DNA from: an uncultured Tateyamaria sp.
GTDB lineage: Bacteria; Pseudomonadota; Alphaproteobacteria; Rhodobacterales; Rhodobacteraceae
Assembly: GCF_947503705.1 (NCBI RefSeq)
Contig: NZ_CANNES010000013.1
Location: 49,641-113,640 of the forward strand
DNA length: 64,000 bases
Direction: 5' to 3'
The position numbers and the translations under genes are program-made. The notes under the pieces are model-generated. The model worked only from the letters and a program-made list of their open reading frames with translations, was not told where the DNA came from and did not search any database. Positions 8,638 to 20,954 of this stretch are shown in pieces; within the stretch, counting starts at the first letter, position 1; every line of letters starts with the position of its first letter.

Positions 8638-9629
8638 CAGTAGCCTTCAACCCCGACCCACTGGTCGTGGGTATAGCGGTCGCCATGGGCCCAGCCGACG
8701 GGTAGCACCGCCTCGATCTGTGCCATGGTCTGATCCGTCATGGCAAAGCTGCTGCCCTCGACACATTCGCGCAAATGTGCCGCGGTCCGGGTCCCGGGAA
8801 TCGGGATCAGATGCGCCCCGCGTGCCAGACACCAAGCGATACACAGCACGATGGATGTCGTGCCCAAATCGCGGGCCAGGGCATGAAACTCCTGCACCTT
8901 AGCGACGTTCAAACTGAAATTCGGCTCGGTAAAGCGTGGGGTCCCGGTGCGAAAATGGCCCGGCTCAAACTGCGTCGGATCGGGTGGTGTCTGGGCAAAG
9001 ATCCCCCTGCCCAAAGGCGAGAACGGAACAAAGGCCACATCCAATTCGGCGCAGGCCTGGATCATGCCAAGATCAGGCTGGCGGGTCCACAAGGAGTACT
9101 CGCTTTGCACCGCATCGACGGGACCAACAGCCACGGCCCGACGCAAGGACGCGGGCGAGATTTCCGAAAATCCGATACCCCCGATCTTGCCCTCCTTCTT
9201 GAAGGCAAGCAGCGTTTCCATCACTTCCTCGATGGGCAGGTCCGCGTCGCGACGATGCATGTAATAAAGATCAACGTGATCCAGACCCAGCCGACACAAC
9301 GAGGCTTCGAGCGCATCGCGCAAATAAGGCGCCTTATTGTTGAAACTGCGTTTGCCCGTTTCGGGGTCGCGCCAGATGCCCGCCTTTGTGGCAATAGTGA
9401 AATCGCCCGCATTGCCGTTCAGGAATGTGCCAATGATGGTTTCGGACACACCCATCCCATAGACATTCGCGGTGTCCAGGAAATCAAGGCCCAGGTCGCG
9501 GGCAGCCGCCAAAGTCTCGTGCGCCTCGGCTTCGGTCGTGGGGCCGTAGGATCCGCCAAAGCTCCAGCATCCCAAACCAACCTCTGACACCATTTTTCCG
9601 TCCTGACGGATTTTGCGGGTCTTCATCAT
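8634..9629 (-). CDS. Aldo/keto reductase
   Basis: This 331-residue NAD(P)H-dependent oxidoreductase of the AKR family has the catalytic tetrad in order: Asp and Tyr in DFLDTANVYG, Lys in IATKAG and His in DLYYMHRRD. The C-terminal IPIPGTR is the usual cofactor-binding loop. Two adjacent ATG codons (9629 and 9626) follow an AGGAG site; the second has the better spacing. Its stop overlaps the stop of the convergent dehydratase. A role in sugar or sugar-acid reduction fits the neighbour but the substrate is unknown. Confidence 0.9.
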   Translation of the reverse strand: MMKTRKIRQDGKMVSEVGLGCWSFGGSYGPTTEAEAHETLAAARDLGLDFLDTANVYGMGVSETIIGTFLNGNAGDFTIATKAGIWRDPETGKRSFNNKAPYLRDALEASLCRLGLDHVDLYYMHRRDADLPIEEVMETLLAFKKEGKIGGIGFSEISPASLRRAVAVGPVDAVQSEYSLWTRQPDLGMIQACAELDVAFVPFSPLGRGIFAQTPPDPTQFEPGHFRTGTPRFTEPNFSLNVAKVQEFHALARDLGTTSIVLCIAWCLARGAHLIPIPGTRTAAHLRECVEGSSFAMTDQTMAQIEAVLPVGWAHGDRYTHDQWVGVEGYC

Positions 9630-9746
9630 GCGCTCCTCATCTTGCAACTCAGCGTCCGTGCATGGCAGGTTAGCATCCGAGATCCGGACAAGCGACCGGA
9701 GGGTGCAGACAAAGGCATGAAAGCCGTCACAGGATAGGATCACAGC

Positions 9747-10052
9747 GTGGCACAGGACGACGACAAGATCGAAGGACGCCTGCACGGCGAACAGTTTGAA
9801 CCGGAATCGCCCGACAACCTGCTCATGCGGTTGATCTTCATGCTGTTGATTGCCGTGATGATCTCGTTGGCGCAAACCGTGCTGGGCGCGGTCACGGTGA
9901 TCCAGTTCATTATCATGTTGATCAACAATAAGGAGCCGAACGAGCGGTTGGCCGATTTTGGCACTGACCTCGGCATCTGGATTGCCAAGGCGGCGCGTTA
10001 TCAGACCGCCGCCAGCAACGTCAAACCCTGGCCTTGGACAGACCTGGACTAG
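9747..10052 (+). CDS. DUF4389 domain membrane protein
   Basis: A 101-residue protein has a hydrophilic N-terminus, two hydrophobic stretches (residues about 27-60: LIFMLLIAVMISLAQTVLGA and VTVIQFIIMLI) and a conserved tail GIWIAKAARYQTA...KPWPWTDLD. This matches the small DUF4389 membrane proteins common in Rhodobacterales; function unknown. It starts with GTG at 9747 after an AGGAT purine site. Its end overlaps the convergent mnhG stop by four bases. Confidence 0.85.
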   Translation: MAQDDDKIEGRLHGEQFEPESPDNLLMRLIFMLLIAVMISLAQTVLGAVTVIQFIIMLINNKEPNERLADFGTDLGIWIAKAARYQTAASNVKPWPWTDLD

Positions 10053-10447
10053 GCTGCTTTCTCTGCATCGTCACCTGATGTCGACCGCCCGTTTTCCGGC
10101 GAGTTCAGCGTCGACCATGTGTCATCGCGCGGTGGTTCGGGTGGGGTTTCGCACGCGCGGCGGTGGATGTTCACCTTGGCAATGAAATTGGCCGAAATCG
10201 GCGCCGTCACAAACAGGAACGACATGATCAACAGCTCGTGCAAAGATGTCTGACCAAAAGTGAACGAGTGGATCATTGAGGCGAGCAACAGCATGCCAAT
10301 GCCGATGGTGCCCACCTTGGTGGGGGCATGCAGGCGCGTCATGGGGTCGTTGAATTTCAGCAGGCCGATAACGCCCACGGTAACAAAGCCCGCCCCGATC
10401 AACAGGCAGATTGCGACCGCATAGGTTCCGATAATTTCACCACTCAT
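10049..10447 (-). CDS. mnhG: Na+(K+)/H+ antiporter subunit G
   Basis: This 132-residue inner-membrane protein has three hydrophobic segments and the PhaG/MnhG/YufB signature GLLKFNDPMTRLHAPTKVGT. It is the small G subunit of the Mrp multisubunit cation/proton antiporter. The C-terminal 35 residues are hydrophilic and probably cytoplasmic. Its ATG overlaps the stop of mnhF (ATGA), and it is the last gene of the operon. Confidence 0.93.
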   Translation of the reverse strand: MSGEIIGTYAVAICLLIGAGFVTVGVIGLLKFNDPMTRLHAPTKVGTIGIGMLLLASMIHSFTFGQTSLHELLIMSFLFVTAPISANFIAKVNIHRRACETPPEPPRDDTWSTLNSPENGRSTSGDDAEKAA

Positions 10448-10731
10448 TCGATGATGTCCCCCCGCAGTATAAAGCGCGCCAGCGCCACGGTGGACACAAA
10501 ACCCAGCATGGCAATCAACAGCGACACCTCAAAATAAATCTGAACGCCCTGGTAAATGCCCAACAGAACAACCAGCCCCAGCGCGTTGATCACCATCGTG
10601 TCCAGCGCAAGAATACGGTCGCCAGTGGTCGGCCCCAGGGTGAGGCGCACCATTGACAGGATCTGACCCGCCGCAAGGGCGACAAAGGCGATGATCATCG
10701 CAACATCGAGGAAGCCGGTAGCAGCGGTCAT
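10444..10731 (-). CDS. mnhF: Na+(K+)/H+ antiporter subunit F
   Basis: A 95-residue membrane protein with three predicted transmembrane helices and the MrpF pattern RLTLGPTTGDRILALDTMVIN. It belongs to the Mrp antiporter complex. Both ends overlap neighbours by four bases (ATGA), consistent with coupled translation in a fixed order of A/B, C, D, E, F, G. Confidence 0.92.
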   Translation of the reverse strand: MTAATGFLDVAMIIAFVALAAGQILSMVRLTLGPTTGDRILALDTMVINALGLVVLLGIYQGVQIYFEVSLLIAMLGFVSTVALARFILRGDIIE

Positions 10732-11228
10732 GCGAAGATCTCCTTCAGGCGGGCCTCATAGCGGGTCTTGATCTCGTCGCGCACGGCGTCCGGGTCATCG
10801 GTGTGCAGCACATGCACCAACAGGCTGTGCCCCTCATCTGACAAATCCGCCGAAACAGTGCCCGGCGTCAGGGTGATCGTGCCCGCCAGTACGGTGATCG
10901 CTTCGGGCTGGATCAGCTCAAGCGGCACCACGATCCAGGCCGGTTTGAGTTTGGCGTTGGGCACCGTCAGCACAATCCACGCCACTTCGATATTGGCCAG
11001 GATGATGTCGTAGAGCACGATGAGGCTATAGCGGACCATCCGCCACACGTGGAACGATTGCGGCGTGTCAGGCCACCAGATCGACGTGCTCCACGGGATG
11101 ATGATGCCAAGGATTATGCCAAAGACAACCATGCCCGCCGACACTTCGTTCTGGAGCATCGTCCAGACGATGGCGAGCAGGATGGTCAGAAACGGGTGCG
11201 GCAAAAGCCAGCGAAATGCGCGTTCCAT
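10728..11228 (-). CDS. mnhE: Na+(K+)/H+ antiporter subunit E
   Basis: This 166-residue protein has two to three N-terminal hydrophobic segments followed by the soluble MrpE domain, with conserved PLELIQPEAITVLAGTITLT and a TPGTVSADLSDEGHSLLVHV region. Subunit E is needed for assembly or stability of the antiporter in studied systems. It overlaps mnhF by ATGA and follows mnhD by one base. Confidence 0.92.
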   Translation of the reverse strand: MERAFRWLLPHPFLTILLAIVWTMLQNEVSAGMVVFGIILGIIIPWSTSIWWPDTPQSFHVWRMVRYSLIVLYDIILANIEVAWIVLTVPNAKLKPAWIVVPLELIQPEAITVLAGTITLTPGTVSADLSDEGHSLLVHVLHTDDPDAVRDEIKTRYEARLKEIFA

Positions 11229-11229
11229 G

Positions 11230-12771
11230 TCAGTACCCCTCCTTTGGTGTACTCAGCTTACCAGGGGTGCCGACCACAGTTTCGATATAGGGTTCCGGCG
11301 CGAAAAGTTGCGCCGCCATGGTCGTGGTGTAGCCATGCACGACACCGGCAAAGACGGTGTGTGCCGCCAGAAGGGCCACAAGGCCCCCAACCGCCACATA
11401 GGACATGACCGAAGGGCGATCGAGCTGCGGCGCATCCTCGTCCACCGTCACGCCATGAGCCTTCCAGAACAGAATGCTGCCTGCGCGCGCAAACCCCAGA
11501 ATGCTGATCAGGCTTGAGCCCAACACAATCACCCAGATCCAGGCCATCGCGCTGCTGTCATAGGCAGCCTCCAACACCAGCAGCTTGCCGATAAAGCCCG
11601 ACAGGGGCGGCAAACCCGCCATGGCGATGGCGCCCACGAAAAACAGGGCTGCCGTCAATGCGGCCCCCGCCGCAGGCGCTTGGGCTGTCAGATGCAGGTT
11701 CCCCCGCCCGGTGCGCACCAGATCAGAGATCAAAAAGAGCGCAGCACCCGCCAGGGTCGAATGCACGATATAGTATAGCGCCGCAGCAATACTTGCGGGC
11801 GTAAAGAGCGAGATGGACACCATCACCATCCCCATCGACCCAATGACCGAAAAGGTAATCAACCTGTCCAGCTTTTTCGCGGCCAACACGCCAATCATGC
11901 CGATAGCAAGCGACACCAAGGCTGCGGGCAACAGCCAAACGTCATGAAGGCCTGCCGTGACTTCAACATCCGGTGGGAAGATCATCGTATACACCCGGAT
12001 GATCGCATACGCGCCCACCTTGGTCATGATCGCAAAGAGGGCCGCGACTGGCGCAGGCGCCTCGGCATAGCTGCTGGGCAGCCAGAAGTGCAATGGCACC
12101 AATGCAGCCTTGATAGCAAAGACCAAGAGCAGCAGCACAGCCGCCACACGGATACCAACAGTTGCGTCCGGTCCGATCAGGTCGACCCGGTTGGCCAGAT
12201 CCGCCATATTCAGCGTCCCCGCCTCGGCATAGATCGATCCAAGCGCAAACAGGAACAGGGTCGAGCCGATCAGGTTAAAGAGCACATATTGCACCCCTGC
12301 CCTGAGCCGCGCATCACCGCCCGCATGGATCATCAACCCATAGGACGCGATCAACAGTACTTCGAAGAACACAAAGAGGTTGAAAAGGTCGCCCGTCAGA
12401 AACGCCCCCATGATCCCCATCAGCTGGAACTGGAACAGTGCATGGAAGTGCCGCCCGCGGTCATCCCAGCCTGAGCCAATGGCGTAAAGCAGCACAAAGA
12501 GCGCCAACACCGCCGTGAGCAGCACCATCATGGTCGACAACCGGTCCCCCACCAGCACGATGCCAAAGGGGGCCGCCCAATCGCCCAATTGATAAAGCAG
12601 CACAGTGCCGTCAGAGGTCTGCCAGGCCAGTCCAGCCGCCGTCGCGATCAGCGCCAGAACGCCGACAACCGAAAACACCCGCTGGATGCCGATGTGATAG
12701 CGTGCCGCCAGCACGATGAAGGGGGCCAGCAAGGCCGGCAGAATAACGGGGGCAACGATCCAATGGGTCAT
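11230..12771 (-). CDS. mnhD: Na+(K+)/H+ antiporter subunit D (NuoM/NuoN-like)
   Basis: The 513-residue polytopic protein belongs to the proton-conducting membrane transporter family shared with complex I NuoL/M/N. Recognisable parts are FQFQLMGIMGAFLTGDLFNL, the KAALVPLHFWLPSSYAEAPA segment carrying the key membrane Lys, and GLPPLSGFIGKL. It is expected to carry proton translocation within the Mrp complex. It overlaps mnhC by ATGA upstream and is one base from mnhE downstream. Confidence 0.94.
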   Translation of the reverse strand: MTHWIVAPVILPALLAPFIVLAARYHIGIQRVFSVVGVLALIATAAGLAWQTSDGTVLLYQLGDWAAPFGIVLVGDRLSTMMVLLTAVLALFVLLYAIGSGWDDRGRHFHALFQFQLMGIMGAFLTGDLFNLFVFFEVLLIASYGLMIHAGGDARLRAGVQYVLFNLIGSTLFLFALGSIYAEAGTLNMADLANRVDLIGPDATVGIRVAAVLLLLVFAIKAALVPLHFWLPSSYAEAPAPVAALFAIMTKVGAYAIIRVYTMIFPPDVEVTAGLHDVWLLPAALVSLAIGMIGVLAAKKLDRLITFSVIGSMGMVMVSISLFTPASIAAALYYIVHSTLAGAALFLISDLVRTGRGNLHLTAQAPAAGAALTAALFFVGAIAMAGLPPLSGFIGKLLVLEAAYDSSAMAWIWVIVLGSSLISILGFARAGSILFWKAHGVTVDEDAPQLDRPSVMSYVAVGGLVALLAAHTVFAGVVHGYTTTMAAQLFAPEPYIETVVGTPGKLSTPKEGY

Positions 12772-13121
12772 GACCGGCCCTCCGCCTGCGTATCGTCTTG
12801 GGGCTGGTCATCCACGTGATCGTCGTCCGAACCAAGGTAGGCCCCAAGTGCGATCATCACGACTACCGCTGTCATCCCAAAGGAAATCACGATGGCCGTC
12901 AGCACCAGAGCCTGCGGCAGTGGGTCGGCGTAACTTTCCATACTGTCGCGCAGCACTGGCGGCGCGCCTACGGTCAAACGCCCCGAGGCAAAGAGGAATA
13001 CGTTCACCGCATAGGTCAGCAGCGAGATACCCATTATCACCGGGAACGTGCGCAGACGCAGAACCAGATACAGGCCGCCCGCAGTCAGGATGCCAATGGC
13101 AGATGCAACAAGCAATTCCAT
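12768..13121 (-). CDS. mnhC: Na+(K+)/H+ antiporter subunit C (NuoK-like)
   Basis: A 117-residue protein with three transmembrane helices, homologous to NuoK. It begins MELLVASAIGILTAGGLYLV and has the conserved DPLPQALVLTAIVISFG segment of MrpC. The C-terminal tail is acidic (DDDHVDDQPQDD). The start lies one base after mnhAB and the stop overlaps mnhD. Confidence 0.93.
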   Translation of the reverse strand: MELLVASAIGILTAGGLYLVLRLRTFPVIMGISLLTYAVNVFLFASGRLTVGAPPVLRDSMESYADPLPQALVLTAIVISFGMTAVVVMIALGAYLGSDDDHVDDQPQDDTQAEGRS

Positions 13122-13122
13122 G

Positions 13123-15999
13123 TCACACGCCCTCCTTTGCGGATCCGGCCCCTTCGGGCGCTAAGTCTCTGGATGGGTCAATATCCATAGGGTGGTCGGT
13201 GTCGGGCGTGTGGGCCCGACGCGCCAGCCGCGAAAAGCTTTCCAGCGACAACATCACAGCGCCCACAACAGCCAGGAACACGCCAACGTCAAAGAGCGCC
13301 GCGGTGGCCAGCTCAAACTTCTCGAAGGGCGGGATGCGCACATATGTAAAGTCAGAGGTCAGGAAGGGCTTGCCCACGAACCACGACCCGATACCGGTCA
13401 AACCCGCCACCAGAACGCCCGCACCAATCACCCCGTGATAGGGATATTTGAGACGCGCAGAGGCCCAGGAAAAACCGCTGGCCATGTACTGCATCACAAC
13501 GCCGATGGACACGATGAGGCCCGCAATGAACCCGCCGCCCGGCTCATTGTGGCCGCGCAGGAAGATGTAGAAACCAACCATCAGAACCACAGGCATGATC
13601 ACACGCGTCAGCACCACCATCATCATCGGGTGCATATCGCCGGCACGCGGCTGATCCGGCAAACGGTTTAACAGACGCGCCCGCACCGGCCCGCTCAGCA
13701 ATGTTTCGGTCAGCGCATAGATCAGCAGGGCCGCAATACCCAACACGATGATTTCGCCGTAGGTGTCAAAGCCCCGGAAATCCACAAGGATCACGTTGAC
13801 GACATTGGTGCCGCCCCCACCCTTGTAGGAATTGGCCAGATGGAATTCTGAGATCGGCGTCGTGACCGCGTCGCGCAGCAAATAGTGATAGGCCAGCCCA
13901 AAGGTGGCAAGGCCCCCGGCAATGGCCACGGCCGTGTCGCGGACACGCCGCAAGACAGTGCTTTCCACGGGCGTCGTTTTGGGCAGGAAGTTCAGCGCCA
14001 AAAGCAGCAGGATAATCGTGACCACTTCAACCGTGAATTGGGTCATGGCAAGGTCAGGTGCGCTGAAGAACACAAAACCGATGGAAACCATCAGGCCCAC
14101 AATCCCAATCAGGATCAGTGACAACAGGCGGTTGCGATGCATGAACACCAACCCAACCGTGGCCGCCGCCAGCATCGCCCAACCGGCAATAGCCACGGGT
14201 CCCGCCGCCTGCATCTCGCGCGTGGCGGGGCCGACGGTGCCCGTGCTCCAAGCATGATAACCGGCAGCAATGATCGCAACGGCTCCGATCGCCGCATAGC
14301 GCGAGAACGCACCATTGTGCAGCGGCAGGATCACAGCTTGGGCCGCTTTTGCCACCGACTCGACAATTGCTTCAAAGATCACCTTCGCATCAGGCCGCGG
14401 TGCCGCGTCCCACAGGCGCAGCGCCGGGTTGAACACGGCCAGCAACACCAGCCCGCCAATCACTGCCGCAACCGACATGAAAAGCGCCGGCACCAGACCA
14501 TGCCAGATCTTGAAATAGGCCTTGGGCACGTCTGCCACATCCCCCAGCACCGAGGCGGTGACGAGTTTCACAAATGGCTCGGCCAGAAACGGGGCAACAC
14601 CGATCACAACGACCAACACCACCAGGATCGAGGGCGGCAACCACAGCCCGGCAGGCGGGTCATGCGGCTTGGCCGGGTAATCACCGCGCACGGGGCCAAA
14701 GAACACGTGACCGATCAAGCGGAAACAGTAGGCCGCCGAGAACAGCGACCCAAAGGTTGCGAGCGCAGGCACCAGCCATGGAATTCCAAAGAGGGTCGTG
14801 TGCGTCGCCTCCTCCAGCATCATTTCCTTCGACAAGAAACCGTTGAGGAAGGGGATACCGGCCATCGACAGGGCCGCGATCGTCGCAATCACAAAAGTGA
14901 TCGGCATCAGCTTACGCAATCCGCCCAAGCGTCGGATGTCACGCGTGTGCGCCTCGTGATCAATGATGCCTGCGGACATAAACAAGGCGGCCTTGAACGT
15001 CGCGTGATTGAGGATGTGGAACATCGCGGCCATTGCGCCAAAGGCGGTGCCGGTGCCCAAGAGCATTGTGATCAGGCCCAAGTGACTGACGGTCGAAAAG
15101 GCCAAGAGCGCCTTGAGGTCGTGTTTATAGAGCGCAATGACTGCCCCAATGACCATCGTGATCAGCCCCGCCGTGGTCACGATCACAACCCATTCGGTGG
15201 TGCCCGACAACACAGGCCACATACGCGCCATCAGAAAAATGCCCGCCTTCACCATGGTGGCAGAGTGCAGATAGGCCGACACAGGCGTGGGGGCCGCCAT
15301 CGCGTGGGGCAGCCAGAAATGGAACGGGAACTGCGCCGACTTGGTAAAGCAGCCCAGCAGGATGAGGATCAGGGCGGGCACGTAAAGCGGATCGGCCTGG
15401 ATAAGGTCGCGGTTCTGCAGGATGACGCTTAGGTCATAGCTGCCCACGATCTGGCCCAGGATCAGCATGCCGCCGATCATCGCGAGGCCCCCCATCCCGG
15501 TCACGGTCAGGGCCATCCGGGCGCCTTGGCGGCCTTCGGGCAGATGCTTCCAATAGCCAATCAACAGGAAAGAGGATAGCGAGGTCAGTTCCCAGAAGAT
15601 CAACAAAAGCAATATATTATCGGACAGAACGATCCCGACCATCGCGCCTTGGAACAGCAGCAGATAGGTAAAGAACTGCCCCATATTGTCTTCGCGGCTC
15701 AGGTAGTGACGCCCATAAGCGATGATCAACAACCCGATCCCGAGGATCAGCAACGCAAAGAAAAAGCCCAGCCCGTCCAGCATCAGAGTAAAATTCAATC
15801 CCAGCACCGGCATCCAATCGACGCGCGCCATGACAACGTCACCCGCTAAAACTGTGGGCAAGTTGGTCAGCAACCCGATAAAGGCCGCAAGCGACACGGT
15901 GAAGGTGATCCCCGCAGTGGCGGACCGGCCGGCGGCATTCATCAATCCGGGCAACAACGCGCCAAAGAACGGAAGGGCAACGATAAAGAAGAGGGACAC
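13123..15999 (-). CDS. mnhA: Na+(K+)/H+ antiporter fused subunits A and B
   Basis: This 958-residue protein carries the NuoL-like MrpA domain (residues about 1-500, with QFPFHFWLPHAMAAPTPVSA and HILNHATFKAALFM), the MrpA C-terminal domain, and an MrpB domain at about 820-920 (MPVVLMVGFYIFLRGHNEPG). The fusion explains why no separate subunit B gene is present; such AB fusions are known in proteobacteria (PhaAB). It is the first gene of the six-gene operon. The operon exports Na+ or K+ in exchange for protons, for pH and salt homeostasis. Confidence 0.95.
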   Translation of the reverse strand: MSLFFIVALPFFGALLPGLMNAAGRSATAGITFTVSLAAFIGLLTNLPTVLAGDVVMARVDWMPVLGLNFTLMLDGLGFFFALLILGIGLLIIAYGRHYLSREDNMGQFFTYLLLFQGAMVGIVLSDNILLLLIFWELTSLSSFLLIGYWKHLPEGRQGARMALTVTGMGGLAMIGGMLILGQIVGSYDLSVILQNRDLIQADPLYVPALILILLGCFTKSAQFPFHFWLPHAMAAPTPVSAYLHSATMVKAGIFLMARMWPVLSGTTEWVVIVTTAGLITMVIGAVIALYKHDLKALLAFSTVSHLGLITMLLGTGTAFGAMAAMFHILNHATFKAALFMSAGIIDHEAHTRDIRRLGGLRKLMPITFVIATIAALSMAGIPFLNGFLSKEMMLEEATHTTLFGIPWLVPALATFGSLFSAAYCFRLIGHVFFGPVRGDYPAKPHDPPAGLWLPPSILVVLVVVIGVAPFLAEPFVKLVTASVLGDVADVPKAYFKIWHGLVPALFMSVAAVIGGLVLLAVFNPALRLWDAAPRPDAKVIFEAIVESVAKAAQAVILPLHNGAFSRYAAIGAVAIIAAGYHAWSTGTVGPATREMQAAGPVAIAGWAMLAAATVGLVFMHRNRLLSLILIGIVGLMVSIGFVFFSAPDLAMTQFTVEVVTIILLLLALNFLPKTTPVESTVLRRVRDTAVAIAGGLATFGLAYHYLLRDAVTTPISEFHLANSYKGGGGTNVVNVILVDFRGFDTYGEIIVLGIAALLIYALTETLLSGPVRARLLNRLPDQPRAGDMHPMMMVVLTRVIMPVVLMVGFYIFLRGHNEPGGGFIAGLIVSIGVVMQYMASGFSWASARLKYPYHGVIGAGVLVAGLTGIGSWFVGKPFLTSDFTYVRIPPFEKFELATAALFDVGVFLAVVGAVMLSLESFSRLARRAHTPDTDHPMDIDPSRDLAPEGAGSAKEGV

Positions 16000-16260
16000 G
16001 GGCGCTCCTGATCCGATAGTTAAGTGCTGATCCTGTAACTGCGCCGCAGCCGAAAAAGCTCAAGTAATTTCGACTGATTTAGTCGAGTATTCGCACATTT
16101 CCAAGGGTACGCGGCAGCGTGTCCGGGGTCCAGTGCGCTTTTTTCAGGGGCATCTGGTCGCACTCCGGGGCGGTCCTACCCAATAGTGAGTATTTCTTTT
16201 GGCCAAAAATGTCTCAGGGTGCGACGCCGGACTTCCGTCGCCGCCAGAGTGCAGGTGCGA
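16000..16260. promoter_or_regulatory. Promoter region of the mnh operon; no gene seen
   Basis: These 261 bases lie upstream of mnhAB and downstream of the oxygenase gene, all reading on the minus strand. I see no coding frame. The short AT-rich stretches at about 16055-16095 and 16180-16210 are candidate promoter cores for mnh. No clear terminator hairpin with a T-run was found after the oxygenase gene. Confidence 0.35.
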
Positions 16261-17265
16261 CTACGACAGTCCGCGCGGCGCTCGCAGATGCGCAATGCCC
16301 TTCTGCTCGACAAAACTTGTCGTCGCCTCCCAAAGGTGATCGCCATAGGACACAGGCTCAAAATCACCGCCCACCCCGGGCAGCGGCGCAATCACCGCAT
16401 CAACGCCGGGCTCATAGAAAAAAGGGATCGAAAAGCGGCGCGTACCTTGACCGATCACGCGGTGCACCGTCGCCTTGATCGCGCCACCGGTCCAGCGATG
16501 CAGCAGTTTGCCAAAATTGACGGCCAACGCGCCCTCGTGGGGCGGGACCATGGCCCAATCCTCTCCCACCTGCGCCTGCAACCCCTCGACGCCGTCTTGG
16601 GCCAACAAGGTAACAAAACCACTGTCCACATGGGCCTTGCCCAGCAAATATCGCGTCTCGCCCGCATATTGCACCTCAAGCGATGCGCGGTCCGCGCCAA
16701 AGCTTTCGGGCGTGCGCGGCGGATAATGGATCAACCGCAAGGTCGAGCTTTCCTGTGCGAAGGCGGCATCAAACTGGTTTTCAGGCAAGTCCAGACCACG
16801 CGCAAAAGATCGCATCAATGCCTGACCGGTGCGCGACATTGCACCATAATAAGTGCGCACTGCCGCGCGCCATTCGGGAAGGTCCGGCAGCGGCGTATGT
16901 TCGGTCAGCGGATCTGTGGGGTCAACCGGGCGGCTCGGGTCGTTCAGGTCCGCACCTATGTCGATCCCTTCCTTATAGGTCGGATGACCATCCTGTAGCG
17001 GAAACCACCCGCGATAAACGTTGCTGTTCTCAGGCGCAAAACTCTGCCGCGTCAACGCACGTTTTGCTCCATCCTCCAGATCAAAGATTGACAACATCCG
17101 CTTGCGCAGATCGGGATCAAGGCAGTTGTCCGGCAAACCGGTGATGGTCAGAAACCCGAAATCGCTGGCCGCTGACATGATCGCTGCATCAACGGCATCG
17201 CGCGCGGCAGACGGCCCTGCAAAGAGGGGTGTAATATCAATCTGCGGCAATGCAGCTTTGGTCAT
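16261..17265 (-). CDS. Isopenicillin N synthase-like 2-oxoglutarate/Fe(II) oxygenase
   Basis: The 334-residue protein has the double-stranded beta-helix oxygenase domain in its C-terminal half. The iron ligands are His212 and Asp214 (KAHVDSGFVTLL) and His268 (ATVHRVIG), and the R-x-S pair Arg277/Ser279 should bind 2-oxoglutarate. The N-terminus (PQIDITPLF) is the usual DIOX_N start. Family members oxidise diverse small molecules; the substrate is not predictable. The gene stands alone between mnh and the glg operon. Confidence 0.9.
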   Translation of the reverse strand: MTKAALPQIDITPLFAGPSAARDAVDAAIMSAASDFGFLTITGLPDNCLDPDLRKRMLSIFDLEDGAKRALTRQSFAPENSNVYRGWFPLQDGHPTYKEGIDIGADLNDPSRPVDPTDPLTEHTPLPDLPEWRAAVRTYYGAMSRTGQALMRSFARGLDLPENQFDAAFAQESSTLRLIHYPPRTPESFGADRASLEVQYAGETRYLLGKAHVDSGFVTLLAQDGVEGLQAQVGEDWAMVPPHEGALAVNFGKLLHRWTGGAIKATVHRVIGQGTRRFSIPFFYEPGVDAVIAPLPGVGGDFEPVSYGDHLWEATTSFVEQKGIAHLRAPRGLS

Positions 17266-17350
17266 GACGGCCTCTGAAACGCATCATCGAACGCCTATCC
17301 GCGCCCTTGCTCCGTCACTTTAAAACGGCAAGTCCCGCGCGCAAGAAGTT

Positions 17351-20950
<3,600 letters not shown>

Positions 20951-20954
<4 letters not shown>

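Noticed and set aside
14137..15432. Long plus-strand open frame opposite mnhAB (431 codons)
   Set aside because: Composition is rich in His, Gln and Arg with no domain. It is a high-GC antisense shadow of a clear antiporter gene.
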